In this document: in pieces, positions 1 through 9,097 of the stretch
Position numbering within the stretch: the first letter of the stretch is position 1
How the letters are laid out: each line of letters begins with the position of its first letter
DNA from: Paraburkholderia sp. BL9I2N2
Lineage (GTDB): Bacteria; Pseudomonadota; Gammaproteobacteria; Burkholderiales; Burkholderiaceae
DNA: 64,000 bases
Direction of reading: 5' to 3'
NCBI RefSeq assembly: GCF_004339745.1
Contig: NZ_SMGP01000001.1
Span: 310,001-374,000 of the forward strand
The notes under the pieces: generated by a model
The model's database searches: none
Seen by the model: the letters and a program-made list of their open reading frames with translations, nothing else
What the model was told of the DNA's origin: nothing
Translations under genes and position numbers: made by a program

Positions 1-402
1 GAGACGTCGGTGGCGATTGCGTCGGTCGCCGTGTTTCTCGGCCACCTGTATCCGGTTTTCTTCCGCTTCAAGGGCGGCAAGGGCGTGGCGACCGCGGCCG
101 GCGTTCTGCTCGCGATCAACCCGATTCTCGGCGTGGCGACCTTGCTGACGTGGCTGATCGTGGCGTTCTTTACGCGCTATTCGTCGCTGGCGGCATTGGC
201 TGCGGCGGTGTTCGCGCCGATCTTCGACGGTTTCCTGTTCGGGCCGCATGTCATCGCGCTGGCGATCGTCGTGATGAGTTCGCTGCTGGTGTGGCGCCAT
301 CGCGGCAACATCGCCAAGCTGATGCGCGGGCAGGAAAGCCGCATTGGGGATAAGAAGAAGGCGGATGCGGCGGCGAAGGCGGCGGGTGGCAGCGATCTTT
401 GA
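1..402 (+). CDS. plsY: Glycerol-3-phosphate acyltransferase PlsY (3' part)
   Basis: The reading frame is open from the first base of the window, so only the C-terminal 133 residues are present; the family is about 200 residues. PlsY is an inner-membrane enzyme that acylates glycerol-3-phosphate using acyl-phosphate, the first step of phospholipid synthesis. The visible part contains the glycine-rich substrate loop ([12 protein letters not shown]), two strongly hydrophobic segments, and the third family motif near the C-terminus ([17 protein letters not shown]), followed by a Lys/Ala-rich tail. The identity is clear from these two motifs; the start codon lies outside the window. Confidence 0.93.
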   Translation, partial: ETSVAIASVAVFLGHLYPVFFRFKGGKGVATAAGVLLAINPILGVATLLTWLIVAFFTRYSSLAALAAAVFAPIFDGFLFGPHVIALAIVVMSSLLVWRHRGNIAKLMRGQESRIGDKKKADAAAKAAGGSDL

Positions 403-513
403 GGTCTGGTGCTTCAGTGCTTCCGGTGCGCGGTGCGCCCGTCATGCGCGGTGCCGCCCGCCGCGTGCTCGGATCGCCGCGCGCGCGTTTGACGGGAGCA
501 CGCGCCCGGCAGA

Positions 514-999
514 TCAGTCGCGGAAGTTGTTGAAGTCGAGCGGCGTGTCCGTCACGTCTTTGCGCAGCATGGCGATCACGCTTTGCAGGTCGTCGCGCTT
601 GCCGCCGGTGATGCGCACCGCGTCGCCCTGAATGCTCGCCTGGACTTTGATCTTGCTGTCCTTCACGAGGCGCACGATTTTCTTCGACAGATCGCCCGAC
701 ACGCCTTTCTTGATCTTGATGACCTGCTTGACCTTGTCGCCGCCGATCTTCTCGATCTTGCCGTAGTCGAGAAAGCGCACGTCCACGTTGCGCTTGGCCA
801 TTTTCGACAGCAGCACGTCTTTCACCTGGCCGAGTTTGAAATCATCGTCCGCGTAGGCCGTGATCTCGTTTTCCTTGTGTTCCACGCGCGCGTCCGACCC
901 TTTGAAGTCGAAGCGCGTTGAAATTTCCTTGTTGGACTGCTCGATCGCGTTCTTGACTTCGATCATGTTCGCTTCGCAGACGACGTCAAACGATGGCAT
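514..999 (-). CDS. yajQ: YajQ-family cyclic-di-GMP/nucleotide-binding protein
   Basis: A 161-residue protein of the YajQ (DUF520) family, small cytosolic proteins with two ferredoxin-like folds. Members bind nucleotides, and some bind cyclic di-GMP as effectors. I chose the ATG at 999 because the protein then begins [11 protein letters not shown], the standard family N-terminus; an upstream in-frame start at 1035 would add 12 unconserved residues. The C-terminal half carries the conserved [19 protein letters not shown] and [12 protein letters not shown] segments. It is convergent with plsY and divergent from murB. I see no T-run hairpin in the 111 bases beyond its stop. The binding ligand in this organism is inferred only from the family. 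Confidence 0.92.
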   Translation of the reverse strand: MPSFDVVCEANMIEVKNAIEQSNKEISTRFDFKGSDARVEHKENEITAYADDDFKLGQVKDVLLSKMAKRNVDVRFLDYGKIEKIGGDKVKQVIKIKKGVSGDLSKKIVRLVKDSKIKVQASIQGDAVRITGGKRDDLQSVIAMLRKDVTDTPLDFNNFRD

Positions 1000-1061
1000 T
1001 TTTTTCTCCCAATAGTGCTGCGGTGCGTGACGCAACCGGGCGGCTGCTCACGGGCACTCGC

Positions 1062-1067
1062 TATAAT
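1062..1067 (+). promoter_or_regulatory. Candidate -10 element for murB
   Basis: A perfect TATAAT lies 140 bases before the murB ATG, in the gap divergent from yajQ. No good -35 hexamer is visible at 16-18 bases upstream, so this is a tentative sigma-70 promoter. Confidence 0.4.
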
Positions 1068-1206
1068 CACGGACCGGACGTCATTTTACCGACGCCGCTC
1101 CCTTTTGCCCAAGGCCGCCGCGCATTGTCGCCCGGCCGGGGCCCGAAGCGGGTTTCATCGGCTGCTTTATTCGTTGTCTCATTGGTCGTTCACTGTTCTC
1201 ATTCCG

Positions 1207-2247
1207 ATGTCCCAATCCGACTCCGCCGCATTCATTGCCGGTTATCCGCTGAAGGCGCACAACACTTTCGGCTTCGACGTTCGTGCGCAGTTTGCGTGCC
1301 GCATCGAGCGTGAAGAGCAACTGATGGCCGCGGTGCGCGACCCGCGCGCCGCCGGCTTGCCGCGGCTCGTGCTGGGCGGCGGCAGCAATGTCGTGCTGAC
1401 CGGCGACTTTGGCGGTGTGGTGCTGCTGATCGCGCTGCAAGGCCGCCGTGTCGTGCGCGAGGACGATGACGCATGGTACGTCGAGGCCGCCGGTGGCGAG
1501 CCGTGGCATGAGTTCGTCGGCTGGACTTTGTCGCAAGGATTGCCCGGGCTCGAAAATCTCGCGTTGATTCCGGGGACGGTGGGCGCGGCGCCGATTCAGA
1601 ACATCGGCGCGTACGGGTTGGAGATGTGCGAGCGCTTCGCGTTGCTGCGGGCCGTGGAGCTGGCTTCCGGTGACGTGATCGAAATGGATGCGCAGGCGTG
1701 CCGCTTCGGCTATCGCGACAGTTTTTTCAAGCGGGAAGGGCGCGACCGGTTCGTGATTATGTCGGTGACGTTCCGTTTGCCGAAGGTGTGGCAGCCGCGC
1801 GCCGGCTACGCGGATCTCGCTCGCGAACTGGCCGCCAACGGCCATGCCGAGACGCCGCCGACCGCGCAGGCCATTTTCGATGCGGTGGTGGCGGTGCGGC
1901 GCGCCAAGCTGCCTGATCCGCTGGAGCTCGGCAATGCCGGCAGCTTCTTCAAGAATCCGGTGATCGACGCGGCGCAGTTTGACGCGCTGAAGGCCAGGGA
2001 GCCGGACGTCGTGTCGTACGCTCAGCCGGATGGGCGGGTGAAACTTGCCGCGGGCTGGCTGATCGATCGATGCGGCTGGAAAGGCCGCGCGATGGGCGCG
2101 GCGGCGGTGCATGAGCGGCAGGCGCTGGTGCTGGTCAATCGCGGCGGCGCGAGCGGGGCGGAAGTGCTGGCGCTTGCGAAAGCGATTCAGCGCGATGTGC
2201 TGGAGCGGTTTGGGGTTGCGCTGGAGGCGGAGCCGGTTTGTTTGTGA
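1207..2247 (+). CDS. murB: UDP-N-acetylenolpyruvoylglucosamine reductase MurB
   Basis: A 346-residue cytosolic flavoenzyme that reduces UDP-GlcNAc-enolpyruvate to UDP-MurNAc with NADPH, the second committed step of peptidoglycan synthesis. The FAD-binding loop [15 protein letters not shown] and the [17 protein letters not shown] segment are intact. The YRDSFFK arginine and the [10 protein letters not shown] serine, the proton donor of the family, are also present. The AYGLEMCE loop places it with the type I (E. coli-like) enzymes. The ATG at 1207 gives the usual N-terminus; the frame is open further upstream, but those residues are not MurB-like. It is followed by a strong bidirectional terminator. 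Confidence 0.97.
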   Translation: MSQSDSAAFIAGYPLKAHNTFGFDVRAQFACRIEREEQLMAAVRDPRAAGLPRLVLGGGSNVVLTGDFGGVVLLIALQGRRVVREDDDAWYVEAAGGEPWHEFVGWTLSQGLPGLENLALIPGTVGAAPIQNIGAYGLEMCERFALLRAVELASGDVIEMDAQACRFGYRDSFFKREGRDRFVIMSVTFRLPKVWQPRAGYADLARELAANGHAETPPTAQAIFDAVVAVRRAKLPDPLELGNAGSFFKNPVIDAAQFDALKAREPDVVSYAQPDGRVKLAAGWLIDRCGWKGRAMGAAAVHERQALVLVNRGGASGAEVLALAKAIQRDVLERFGVALEAEPVCL

Positions 2248-2262
2248 CGATTGGCTGATGAT

Positions 2263-2300
2263 AAAAAAGGCGCCGGGAGTTGCCTCCCGGCGCCTTTTTT
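2263..2300. terminator. Bidirectional rho-independent terminator between murB and argG
   Basis: A perfect inverted repeat (GGCGCCGGGAG ... CTCCCGGCGCC) with a 4-base loop is flanked by A6 on the left and T6 on the right, so it can stop transcription from both murB and argG. Confidence 0.92.
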
Positions 2301-2382
2301 GCATCTGCGTTTTGGCTTCAGCCAAGCCTCGCGGCGCTTAACTTCGCTTGCGCGAAGTTAGCCTTCACCAGAACGCTCGCCG

Positions 2383-3609
2383 TCAACCGCGCTGACGACG
2401 CGCATTCTCCGCAATCCGCATACGCAGCGCGTTCAGCTTGATGAACCCGCCAGCGTCGGCCTGGTTGTAAGCGCCGCCGTCGTCGTCGAACGTGGCGATG
2501 GTCTTGTCGAACAGCGTTTCCTTCGAATCGCGCGCGACCACCGATACGCTGCCCTTGTACAGCTTCACACGCACCCAGCCGTTGACCTTCTCTTGCGTAT
2601 GGTCGATCAGCACCTGAATCGCGCGGCGCTCCGGGCTCCACCAGTAGCCGTTATAAATCAGCGACGCGTAACGAGCCATCAGGTCGTCTTTCAGGTGAGC
2701 GACTTCACGGTCGAGCGTGATCGACTCGATGCCGCGGTGCGCCTTCAGCATGATCGTGCCGCCCGGCGTTTCATAACAGCCGCGCGACTTCATGCCGACG
2801 TAACGGTTTTCAACCAGATCCAGACGGCCGATGCCGTGCTTGCCGCCCAAACGGTTCAGTTCGGTGAGCATTTCCGCAGCCGAAAGACGCTTGCCGTTGA
2901 TCGCAACCGGATCGCCGTGCTCGTATTCGATGTCGATGTATTCAGCCTGGTCCGGCGCCTGTTCCGGCGACACGGTCCAACGCCACATATCGGCTTCGGC
3001 TTCCGCCTTCGGGTCTTCCAGGTGACGGCCTTCGAACGAGATGTGCAGCAGGTTCGCGTCCATCGAATACGGCGCGCCGCCTTGCTTGTGCTTCATTTCG
3101 ATCGGAATGCCGGCCTTTTCCGCGTACGCGAGCAGCTTTTCGCGCGACAGCAGGTCCCATTCACGCCACGGTGCGATCACCTTGATACCCGGTTCCAGCG
3201 CGTAGTAACCGAGTTCGAAGCGAACCTGGTCGTTGCCCTTGCCGGTTGCGCCGTGCGACACCGCCTGTGCGCCGCTGGCGCGGGCGATTTCGATCTGACG
3301 CTTGGCGATCAGCGGACGCGCGATCGACGTGCCCAGCAGGTACTCGCCTTCATAGATCGTGTTGGCGCGGAACATCGGGAACACGAAGTCACGCACGAAT
3401 TCTTCGCGCAGGTCTTCGATAAAGATGTTGTCCTGCTTGATGCCGAGTTGCAGGGCTTTCTTGCGCGCCGGTTCCAGCTCTTCGCCCTGGCCGATGTCGG
3501 CCGTGAACGTGACGACTTCGGCGTCGTAATTGTCCTGCAACCACTTCAGGATGACGGAGGTGTCGAGGCCGCCCGAATAGGCGAGCACGACTTTCTTGAT
3601 ATCGCTCAT
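2383..3609 (-). CDS. argG: Argininosuccinate synthase ArgG
   Basis: A 408-residue cytosolic ligase joining citrulline and aspartate with ATP to give argininosuccinate, the penultimate step of arginine synthesis. The N-type ATP pyrophosphatase loop ([15 protein letters not shown]) is at residues 10-24. The conserved [13 protein letters not shown] segment and a typical C-terminal half follow. The ATG at 3609 yields the canonical [14 protein letters not shown] start. It lies downstream of argF on the same strand, separated by 250 bases, so the two may have their own promoters. Length matches the short (about 400-residue) class. Confidence 0.97.
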   Translation of the reverse strand: MSDIKKVVLAYSGGLDTSVILKWLQDNYDAEVVTFTADIGQGEELEPARKKALQLGIKQDNIFIEDLREEFVRDFVFPMFRANTIYEGEYLLGTSIARPLIAKRQIEIARASGAQAVSHGATGKGNDQVRFELGYYALEPGIKVIAPWREWDLLSREKLLAYAEKAGIPIEMKHKQGGAPYSMDANLLHISFEGRHLEDPKAEAEADMWRWTVSPEQAPDQAEYIDIEYEHGDPVAINGKRLSAAEMLTELNRLGGKHGIGRLDLVENRYVGMKSRGCYETPGGTIMLKAHRGIESITLDREVAHLKDDLMARYASLIYNGYWWSPERRAIQVLIDHTQEKVNGWVRVKLYKGSVSVVARDSKETLFDKTIATFDDDGGAYNQADAGGFIKLNALRMRIAENARRQRG

Positions 3610-3859
3610 GGTGAACTCGTAGCTGGAGAAAGCGGGAAAACAAGGCGCGCCGGCGGTCCCGGAGCGCGGAAAACCACTATTTTGACACTAAACCGCAGGG
3701 TGCCCGCGTTTTTGGGACAGTGCGGTATTCAAGCCGGGTCCGCTTATCGCCTCGGACGCCGGCTCGATGCGTGGCGCTAAACGTGGATGCCTTGCCTCGT
3801 ATTCAAGGCCCCGTCGCGCTTCACGCAGATGCTGCTCAACGTGCCGGCCAGCGGCTCGC

Positions 3860-4789
3860 TCAGTGATTCAGCTTGCCGAGCAGCAGATATTCCATCAAGG
3901 CCTTTTGCACGTGCAGACGATTTTCCGCCTCGTCCCACACGACGCTTTGCGGGCCGTCGATCACTTCCGCGCTCACTTCCTCGCCGCGGTGGGCTGGCAG
4001 GCAGTGCATGAAGAGCGCGTCGGCATTGGCGCGCGCCATCATGTCGGCGTCGACGCACCAGTCGGCGAAGGCTTTCTTGCGCGCTTCGTTTTCGGCTTCG
4101 AAGCCCATGCTGGTCCACACGTCGGTGGTCACGAGGTCGGCGCCGGAGCAGGCCTCGTTCGGATCGTCGAATTCTTCGTAGAACGGCGCGCTTTCGGCGG
4201 CGACCATGGCGCGGTCGAGCTTGTAGCCCGGCGGCGTGGACAGGCGCAGCTTGAAGCCGAGAATCTGCGCGGCTTCGATCCACGTGTACAACATGTTGTT
4301 GGCGTCGCCGACCCACGCGACGGTCTTGCCGCGAATCGGTCCGCGATGCTCGAAGTACGTGAAGATGTCCGCCAGCACCTGGCACGGGTGATATTCGTTG
4401 GTCAGCCCGTTGATCACCGGCACACGCGAGTTCTCGGAAAAGCGCTGGAGTATGTCCTGGCCGAACGTGCGGATCATGATGATGTCGACCATGCGCGAGA
4501 TCACTTGCGCTGCGTCTTCGATCGGTTCACCGCGGCCGAGCTGCGTGTCACGCGTGCTCATGAAAACGGCGTGGCCGCCCAACTGGAAGATGCCGGCTTC
4601 GAACGACAGGCGCGTGCGTGTCGAATTCTTTTCGAAGATCATCGCCAGCGTGCGATCGTGCAGCGGATGATAAGTCTCGTAGTTCTTGAACTTGCGTTTC
4701 AGAATGCGCGCGCGTTCCAGCACGTACTCGTAGTCTTCCAGCGAGAAATCCTTGAACTGCAGGTAGTGGCGAATTTTCTTGGCGGTCAT
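3860..4789 (-). CDS. argF: Ornithine carbamoyltransferase ArgF
   Basis: A 309-residue cytosolic enzyme that transfers the carbamoyl group to ornithine to make citrulline. The carbamoyl-phosphate-binding STRTR motif is near residue 57, the ornithine-side DVWTSMGFE loop is in the C-terminal domain, and the HCLPAHRGEE catalytic segment is intact. The downstream neighbour argG catalyses the next step of the pathway. The start at 4789 gives the expected MTAKKIRHYLQFKDFS N-terminus. Length and motifs are those of the anabolic enzyme, not a catabolic ArcB. Confidence 0.97.
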   Translation of the reverse strand: MTAKKIRHYLQFKDFSLEDYEYVLERARILKRKFKNYETYHPLHDRTLAMIFEKNSTRTRLSFEAGIFQLGGHAVFMSTRDTQLGRGEPIEDAAQVISRMVDIIMIRTFGQDILQRFSENSRVPVINGLTNEYHPCQVLADIFTYFEHRGPIRGKTVAWVGDANNMLYTWIEAAQILGFKLRLSTPPGYKLDRAMVAAESAPFYEEFDDPNEACSGADLVTTDVWTSMGFEAENEARKKAFADWCVDADMMARANADALFMHCLPAHRGEEVSAEVIDGPQSVVWDEAENRLHVQKALMEYLLLGKLNH

Positions 4790-5239
4790 GAAACAAATAC
4801 GGCGGTCTCACCCGGCAGGATTGCCGGACGGCGCCGCCGTCGTTTGTGGTAACTCAAAGCAGCATAAAGGATTTCGCCCGGTTTGACGAGTCGGCCAAAA
4901 GGCCGGGAAAGCTGTCTGAAAGCCTTGTGGAACGCTCCTGGAACCGTCGCATATGTCTTGTGTGCGCTGCGGAAAAAGGTCCGCTGCGCTATAATCTACG
5001 GGTTATCCCAAAGCCCAGCAGGCCGGTATTCCGCTTGTGGGACACGGCTCGCGCGGTTCGGAACAACCTGCTTGCGGTGCGCCGTCATGACGAGCGACAA
5101 GGCGGCTTGGCCGGCTCTTCGCGGTTTCTGGCGATGCGGCTCGCCATCGTGGCACGGTCGGCGAGTCCCAGGCAATTCAGAGCCGTTTCGTCGTCCGCTT
5201 TGCCGTCATCCCGCTGGGCAGTCACACAGGTATTCCTAC
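4790..5239. other. Divergent intergenic region argF / DUF3579
   Basis: About 450 bases without a convincing gene between two divergent genes. It should hold both promoters. The clearest element is a TATAAT at 4990-4995 facing the DUF3579 gene. A GC-rich self-complementary stretch (ACGGCG...CGCCGT, about 4799-4842) lies in the argF leader. Small open frames here look like chance. Confidence 0.5.
4990..4995 (+). promoter_or_regulatory. Candidate -10 element for the DUF3579 gene
   Basis: Perfect TATAAT, about 245 bases before the DUF3579 ATG, without a recognisable -35 at the usual distance. If used, it would give a leader of roughly 240 bases. Confidence 0.35.
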
Positions 5240-5584
5240 ATGGCCGAAGCAGCTCCAACCGAATATTTCATTCAGGGCATCACGTCGACGGGAAAAAAGT
5301 TTCGGCCGAGCGACTGGTCGGAGCGTCTCGCAGGCGTCATGGCCTGTTTCGGCCCCGGCGCAAGGAAGGGGCCGAACGCCTATTTGCAGTACTCGCTGTA
5401 TGTCCGGCCGACCATGATCGGCGACCTCAAGTGCGTGATTCTCGATTCGCGTTTGCGCGACATCGAGCCCATGGCTTTCGACTTCGTCCTTAACTTCGCG
5501 AAAGACAACGACCTGGTCGTGACCGAGGCGTGCGAGTTGCAACTTGAGCACGCCGCGCCGCAAGAGAAAAGACACGTGATCTAG
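5240..5584 (+). CDS. DUF3579 domain-containing protein
   Basis: A 114-residue cytosolic protein of unknown function, recognised as the DUF3579 family that in betaproteobacteria usually lies between argF and rpsT, as here. The ATG at 5240 gives MAEAAPTEYFIQGITSTGKK. The rest is a compact mixed alpha/beta sequence containing WSERLAGVMACFG, YSLYVRPTMIGDLKC and a C-terminal VVTEACELQLEHA segment. There is no signal peptide, membrane segment or obvious catalytic motif. The frame is open upstream to 4883, but that part is not family-like. No function is proposed. Confidence 0.85.
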   Translation: MAEAAPTEYFIQGITSTGKKFRPSDWSERLAGVMACFGPGARKGPNAYLQYSLYVRPTMIGDLKCVILDSRLRDIEPMAFDFVLNFAKDNDLVVTEACELQLEHAAPQEKRHVI

Positions 5585-5617
5585 CGCGAACCTGCTTGAT
5601 TGGCGAAGGCAAAAAGC

Positions 5618-5645
5618 AAAAACCCGCTGGCAGCGGGTTTTTTTA
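5618..5645 (+). terminator. Terminator after the DUF3579 gene
   Basis: A short hairpin (CCCGC / GCGGG) with AAAAA before it and a run of eight T after it, 34 bases beyond the stop codon. Confidence 0.85.
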
Positions 5646-5711
5646 TGGGCAGTCCGTTAGTCATGCGCGCGATGAATTGCGCGAGACAGTGCGGATCTGT
5701 CGGTCCGAAGC

Positions 5712-5737
5712 AAAAAAGCCCGCCGAGGCGGGCTTTT
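5712..5737 (-). terminator. Terminator after rpsT
   Basis: GCCCGCC/GGCGGGC stem with A6 on the left, which is a T6 tail when read on the rpsT strand, about 50 bases beyond the rpsT stop. Confidence 0.85.
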
Positions 5738-5785
5738 CTGTGCAGCGGAAACAGGAGGTAGCCCACCGAAGCGGGCTGACCGGAA

Positions 5786-6064
5786 TTACTGCGCTGCGGA
5801 CGCTTGCAGACCCTTGATGGCTGCAGCGAGACGGCTCTTATGGCGAGCAGCCTTGTTCTTGTGAACGATTTTCTTGTCGGCGATGATGTCGATGGTCTTC
5901 GACGATGCCTGGAAGATCTCAGCGGCCTTGGCCTTGTCGCCGGCGTCGATCGCCTTGCGGACAGCCTTGATAGCCGTGCGGAACTTCGAGCGCAGTGCCG
6001 AGTTGTGCGAGTTTGCCTTGGCGGCCTGGCGGGCGCGCTTGCGTGCTTGTGCGGAGTTAGCCAT
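5786..6064 (-). CDS. rpsT: 30S ribosomal protein S20
   Basis: A 92-residue, highly basic ribosomal protein that binds 16S rRNA in the body of the small subunit. The sequence begins [16 protein letters not shown], the standard S20 N-terminus, and is predicted to be helical throughout with Lys/Arg/Ala composition. Positions around [20 protein letters not shown] match the conserved C-terminal helix. It is divergent from murJ and followed by its own terminator. A long leader of about 220 bases is predicted from the position of the promoter. Confidence 0.97.
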   Translation of the reverse strand: MANSAQARKRARQAAKANSHNSALRSKFRTAIKAVRKAIDAGDKAKAAEIFQASSKTIDIIADKKIVHKNKAARHKSRLAAAIKGLQASAAQ

Positions 6065-6294
6065 GACGGTTCCTTATCCTGTTCCTGTTTCCAGTACCTG
6101 ACCTTCAAGTGGTGAGGTGCTGCTTTTAGATCGAACTCTTGGAAGCGATTGCCCAAGAGCGCAAAAGTGTCGAAAAAAATCGATCGGACTACGCGAAGGC
6201 AGGCCTGTGTTTTCGGGGTGTGCGAGGGTCTTGGCAGGCGCTGTGGCGCCGCTCCAAACCCCGTCCGAAAGTTGAGCGAGCTTCGAAACCGGCG

Positions 6295-6300
6295 ATTATA
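6295..6300 (-). promoter_or_regulatory. Extended -10 promoter for rpsT
   Basis: On the minus strand a TATAAT is preceded by TGC, giving an extended -10 (TGnTATAAT). The -35 is weak, as expected for extended -10 promoters. The predicted transcript would carry about 220 bases of leader before the rpsT ATG, long enough for feedback control of the kind known for S20 in enterobacteria (inference). Confidence 0.5.
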
Positions 6301-6563
6301 GCAACAAAATCAGGCACGTGGCAACGGGAAAGCGCTATGACGCTGCGCCGCCGTGTTGCGTAAAGACCTGCGCGCAGTCGGCAGCGCAGCGGGCGCGAGC
6401 GTGTCGCCCCTGGGCACAAGGCGGGCGCGGGGCGAGTCCAGCGGTCCCAGGACGGCGCGGCCGAGCCACAAAAAACGCGCCGATCCGCTCATCGGATCGA
6501 ACGTCCGCGCGGCAAATCGGTCGGAATCGCGTTCCGGCTCGTCGTCCGCACTCGCGGCACCCG

Positions 6564-6569
6564 TATAAT
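6564..6569 (+). promoter_or_regulatory. -10 element immediately upstream of murJ
   Basis: A perfect TATAAT ends only 9 bases before the murJ ATG. Transcription initiated here would leave almost no leader. The bases between it and the ATG (AAGCGCCCC) contain no Shine-Dalgarno sequence. Confidence 0.5.
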
Positions 6570-6578
6570 AAGCGCCCC

Positions 6579-8129
6579 ATGAATCTATTCCGAGCCCTGC
6601 TGACGGTCAGCGGCTTCACGCTGCTGTCGCGCGTGACCGGACTGGCCCGCGAAACGCTGATCGCACGCGCGTTCGGTGCCAGTCAATACACTGACGCGTT
6701 CTACGTCGCCTTCCGCATTCCGAACCTGCTGCGCCGCATCTCCGCCGAGGGCGCGTTCTCGCAGGCCTTCGTGCCGATCCTCGCCGAGTTCAAGAACCAG
6801 CAAGGCCACGACGCCACCAAAGCCCTGGTCGACGCCACGTCGACGGTGCTCGCCTGGGCGCTCGCAATCCTCTCGCTGATCGGCGTGGTGGGCGCGTCGG
6901 GCGTGGTGTTCATCGTCGCCTCGGGCCTCGCGCATGAAGGTCAGGCGTATGCCCTCGCGGTCACCATGACGCGCATCATGTTCCCGTACATCATTTTCAT
7001 TTCGCTGACGTCGCTGGCGTCGGGCGTGCTGAACACGTACAAGAACTTCTCGCTGCCCGCGTTCGCGCCGGTTCTGCTGAACGTCGCGTTCATCGTCGCG
7101 GCGGTGTTCGTCGCGCCGCGTCTGCAAACGCCGGTTTACGCGCTCGCGTGGGCGGTGATCGCCGGCGGCGTGCTGCAATTCATCGTGCAGCTGCCGGGGC
7201 TGAAGAAGATCGACATGATTCCGCGCATCGGCCTGAATCCGGTGAAGGCGCTCGCGCATCGCGGCGTCAAGCGCGTGCTGTCCAAGATGGTGCCTGCGAT
7301 GTTCGCCGTCTCGGTCGCGCAGATCAGCCTGATCATCAACACGAATATCGCGTCGCGCATCGGGCCGGGCGCCGTGTCGTGGATCAACTACGCCGACCGG
7401 CTGATGGAGTTTCCGACCGCGCTGCTGGGCGTCGCGCTCGGCACGATCCTGCTGCCGAGCCTCTCCAAGGCGCACGTCGATGCCGATCCGCACGAATACT
7501 CGTCGCTGCTCGACTGGGGCTTGCGTGTCACCTTCCTGCTGGCCGCGCCGAGCGCCGTCGCGCTGTTTTTCTTCGCGCAGCCGCTGACCGCCACGCTGTT
7601 CCACTACGGCAAGTTCGACGGCAATTCGGTGGTGATGGTCTCCCGCGCGCTGTCGGCGTATGGCGTCGGCTTGATCGGCCTGATCCTCATCAAGATCCTC
7701 GCGCCGGGTTTCTACGCGAAGCAGGACATCAAGACGCCGGTGAAGATCGGGGTCGGCGTGCTGATCCTCACGCAGTTGAGCAACTATCTGTTCGTGCCGA
7801 TTTTCGCGCACGCGGGCTTGACGCTGAGCGTCGGGCTCGGCGCTTGCGGTAATGCGCTGCTGCTGTTTCTCGGTCTGCGCAAGCGCGGCATCTATACGCC
7901 GTCGAGCGGCTGGCTCAAATTCTTCGTGCAGTTGTTCGGCGCCTGTCTGGTGCTGGCCGGCACGATGCACTGGCTGGCCATCAGCTTCGACTGGATCGGC
8001 ATGCATAGCCGCCCGGTCGACCGCATGGTGTTGCTCGCAGCGTGCCTCGTTCTGTTCGCCGCGCTATATTTCGGTATGCTTTGGCTGATGGGCTTCAAGT
8101 ACGCGTATTTCAAAAGGCGAGTGAAGTGA
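6579..8129 (+). CDS. murJ: Lipid II flippase MurJ (MVF family)
   Basis: A 516-residue polytopic membrane protein of the MATE/MVF superfamily that flips the peptidoglycan precursor lipid II across the inner membrane. It begins MNLFRALLTVSGFTLLSRVT and carries the conserved LSRVTGLARETLIARAFGAS and FRIPNLLRRISAEGAFSQ segments. Their arginines and charged residues line the central cavity in the family. About 14 hydrophobic segments span the protein, and length matches E. coli MurJ (511). The ATG at 6579 is chosen because the upstream open frame is not MurJ-like. No ribosome binding site precedes it. Its stop overlaps a possible GTG of the next gene. Confidence 0.95.
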   Translation: MNLFRALLTVSGFTLLSRVTGLARETLIARAFGASQYTDAFYVAFRIPNLLRRISAEGAFSQAFVPILAEFKNQQGHDATKALVDATSTVLAWALAILSLIGVVGASGVVFIVASGLAHEGQAYALAVTMTRIMFPYIIFISLTSLASGVLNTYKNFSLPAFAPVLLNVAFIVAAVFVAPRLQTPVYALAWAVIAGGVLQFIVQLPGLKKIDMIPRIGLNPVKALAHRGVKRVLSKMVPAMFAVSVAQISLIINTNIASRIGPGAVSWINYADRLMEFPTALLGVALGTILLPSLSKAHVDADPHEYSSLLDWGLRVTFLLAAPSAVALFFFAQPLTATLFHYGKFDGNSVVMVSRALSAYGVGLIGLILIKILAPGFYAKQDIKTPVKIGVGVLILTQLSNYLFVPIFAHAGLTLSVGLGACGNALLLFLGLRKRGIYTPSSGWLKFFVQLFGACLVLAGTMHWLAISFDWIGMHSRPVDRMVLLAACLVLFAALYFGMLWLMGFKYAYFKRRVK

Positions 8130-8134
8130 TCACG

Positions 8135-8977
8135 ATGACGCGAGTTCTCGACTATTTCAGCACGCTCGTCGCCGAAGACGACAGTCTTCCGCTGACCGAG
8201 GCGGCGCTCTCGCTCGCGCAGGACGCCTATCCCGATCTCGATCTGCAAGGCACGCTCGCGGAGATCGACGAACTGGTGGTGCGCCTGCAGCGTCGCATGC
8301 CGGACGATGCCGACATCAAGCAGAAGGTCGGCATTCTGAACCGGTTCTTCTTTCGAGAGCTGGGCTTCGCCAGCAATCTCAACGATTATTACGACCCCGA
8401 CAACAGCCATCTGAACGCAGTGCTCAAGCGCCGCCGCGGCATTCCGATTTCGCTGGCGGTGCTGTATCTGGAAATGGCCGAACAGATCGGCGTTCCGGCG
8501 CGCGGCGTGTCGTTTCCCGGCCACTTCCTTTTGCGCGTGACGACGCCTGACGGCGACGTCATGCTCGATCCGACCAGCGGACACTCGCTGTCCGAATCGG
8601 AGATGGTGGAGATGCTGGAGCCGTATGTGGCATCGGCGGGCGAATCGGTGAGCAGGGCGCTGCGCATGCTGCTGCAACCGGCCACGCGCCGCGAAATCAT
8701 CGCGCGAATGCTGCGCAATCTGAAGTCCACGTATCTTCAGACGGAACGTTGGCAGCGTCTGCTAGCGGTGCAGCAGCGTCTCGTGATCCTGCTGCCGGAG
8801 AGTATCGAGGAAGTGCGCGATCGTGGCTTCGCTTATGCGCGGCTCGATTACCTGCGGCCCGCGCTCGAAGATCTCGAGCGCTATCTCGGCGACCGGCCGG
8901 ATGCCGAGGACGCGACCGTGGTGGAGTCGCAATTGCACGAGCTGCGTCAGCGCACACAGCACGACGACCGCGAGTAA
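8135..8977 (+). CDS. SirB1-family transglutaminase-like/TPR protein
   Basis: A 280-residue protein of the SirB1 (YchA-like) family. The central part carries RRRGIPISLAVLYLEMAEQIG, then a conserved FPGHFLLR histidine and a MLDPTSG aspartate, the Transglut_core2 fold. The usual transglutaminase cysteine is replaced by serine in GIPIS, so peptidase or transferase activity is doubtful. The C-terminal 80 residues look like tetratricopeptide helices (DRGFAYARLDYLRPALEDLERYL). I used the ATG at 8135; a GTG at 8126 overlapping the murJ stop is an alternative. It is probably co-transcribed with murJ. The family's biochemical role is unknown. Confidence 0.88.
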   Translation: MTRVLDYFSTLVAEDDSLPLTEAALSLAQDAYPDLDLQGTLAEIDELVVRLQRRMPDDADIKQKVGILNRFFFRELGFASNLNDYYDPDNSHLNAVLKRRRGIPISLAVLYLEMAEQIGVPARGVSFPGHFLLRVTTPDGDVMLDPTSGHSLSESEMVEMLEPYVASAGESVSRALRMLLQPATRREIIARMLRNLKSTYLQTERWQRLLAVQQRLVILLPESIEEVRDRGFAYARLDYLRPALEDLERYLGDRPDAEDATVVESQLHELRQRTQHDDRE

Positions 8978-9018
8978 ACGAGCAAGCGGCCACGCGTCGC
9001 ACCAGAACCACGCAAAAG

Positions 9019-9056
9019 AAAACGCCTGCACATGATGATCATGTGCAGGCGTTTTT
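9019..9056. terminator. Bidirectional terminator, 17-bp perfect stem
   Basis: An inverted repeat of 17 bp (AAAACGCCTGCACATGA and its complement) with a 3-base loop, followed by T5. It sits between the SirB1-family gene and the convergent dehydrogenase. Confidence 0.92.
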
Positions 9057-9097
9057 CATTGACGCGGGCTATACGAAACCGCGCGCCGCACGCAGGC

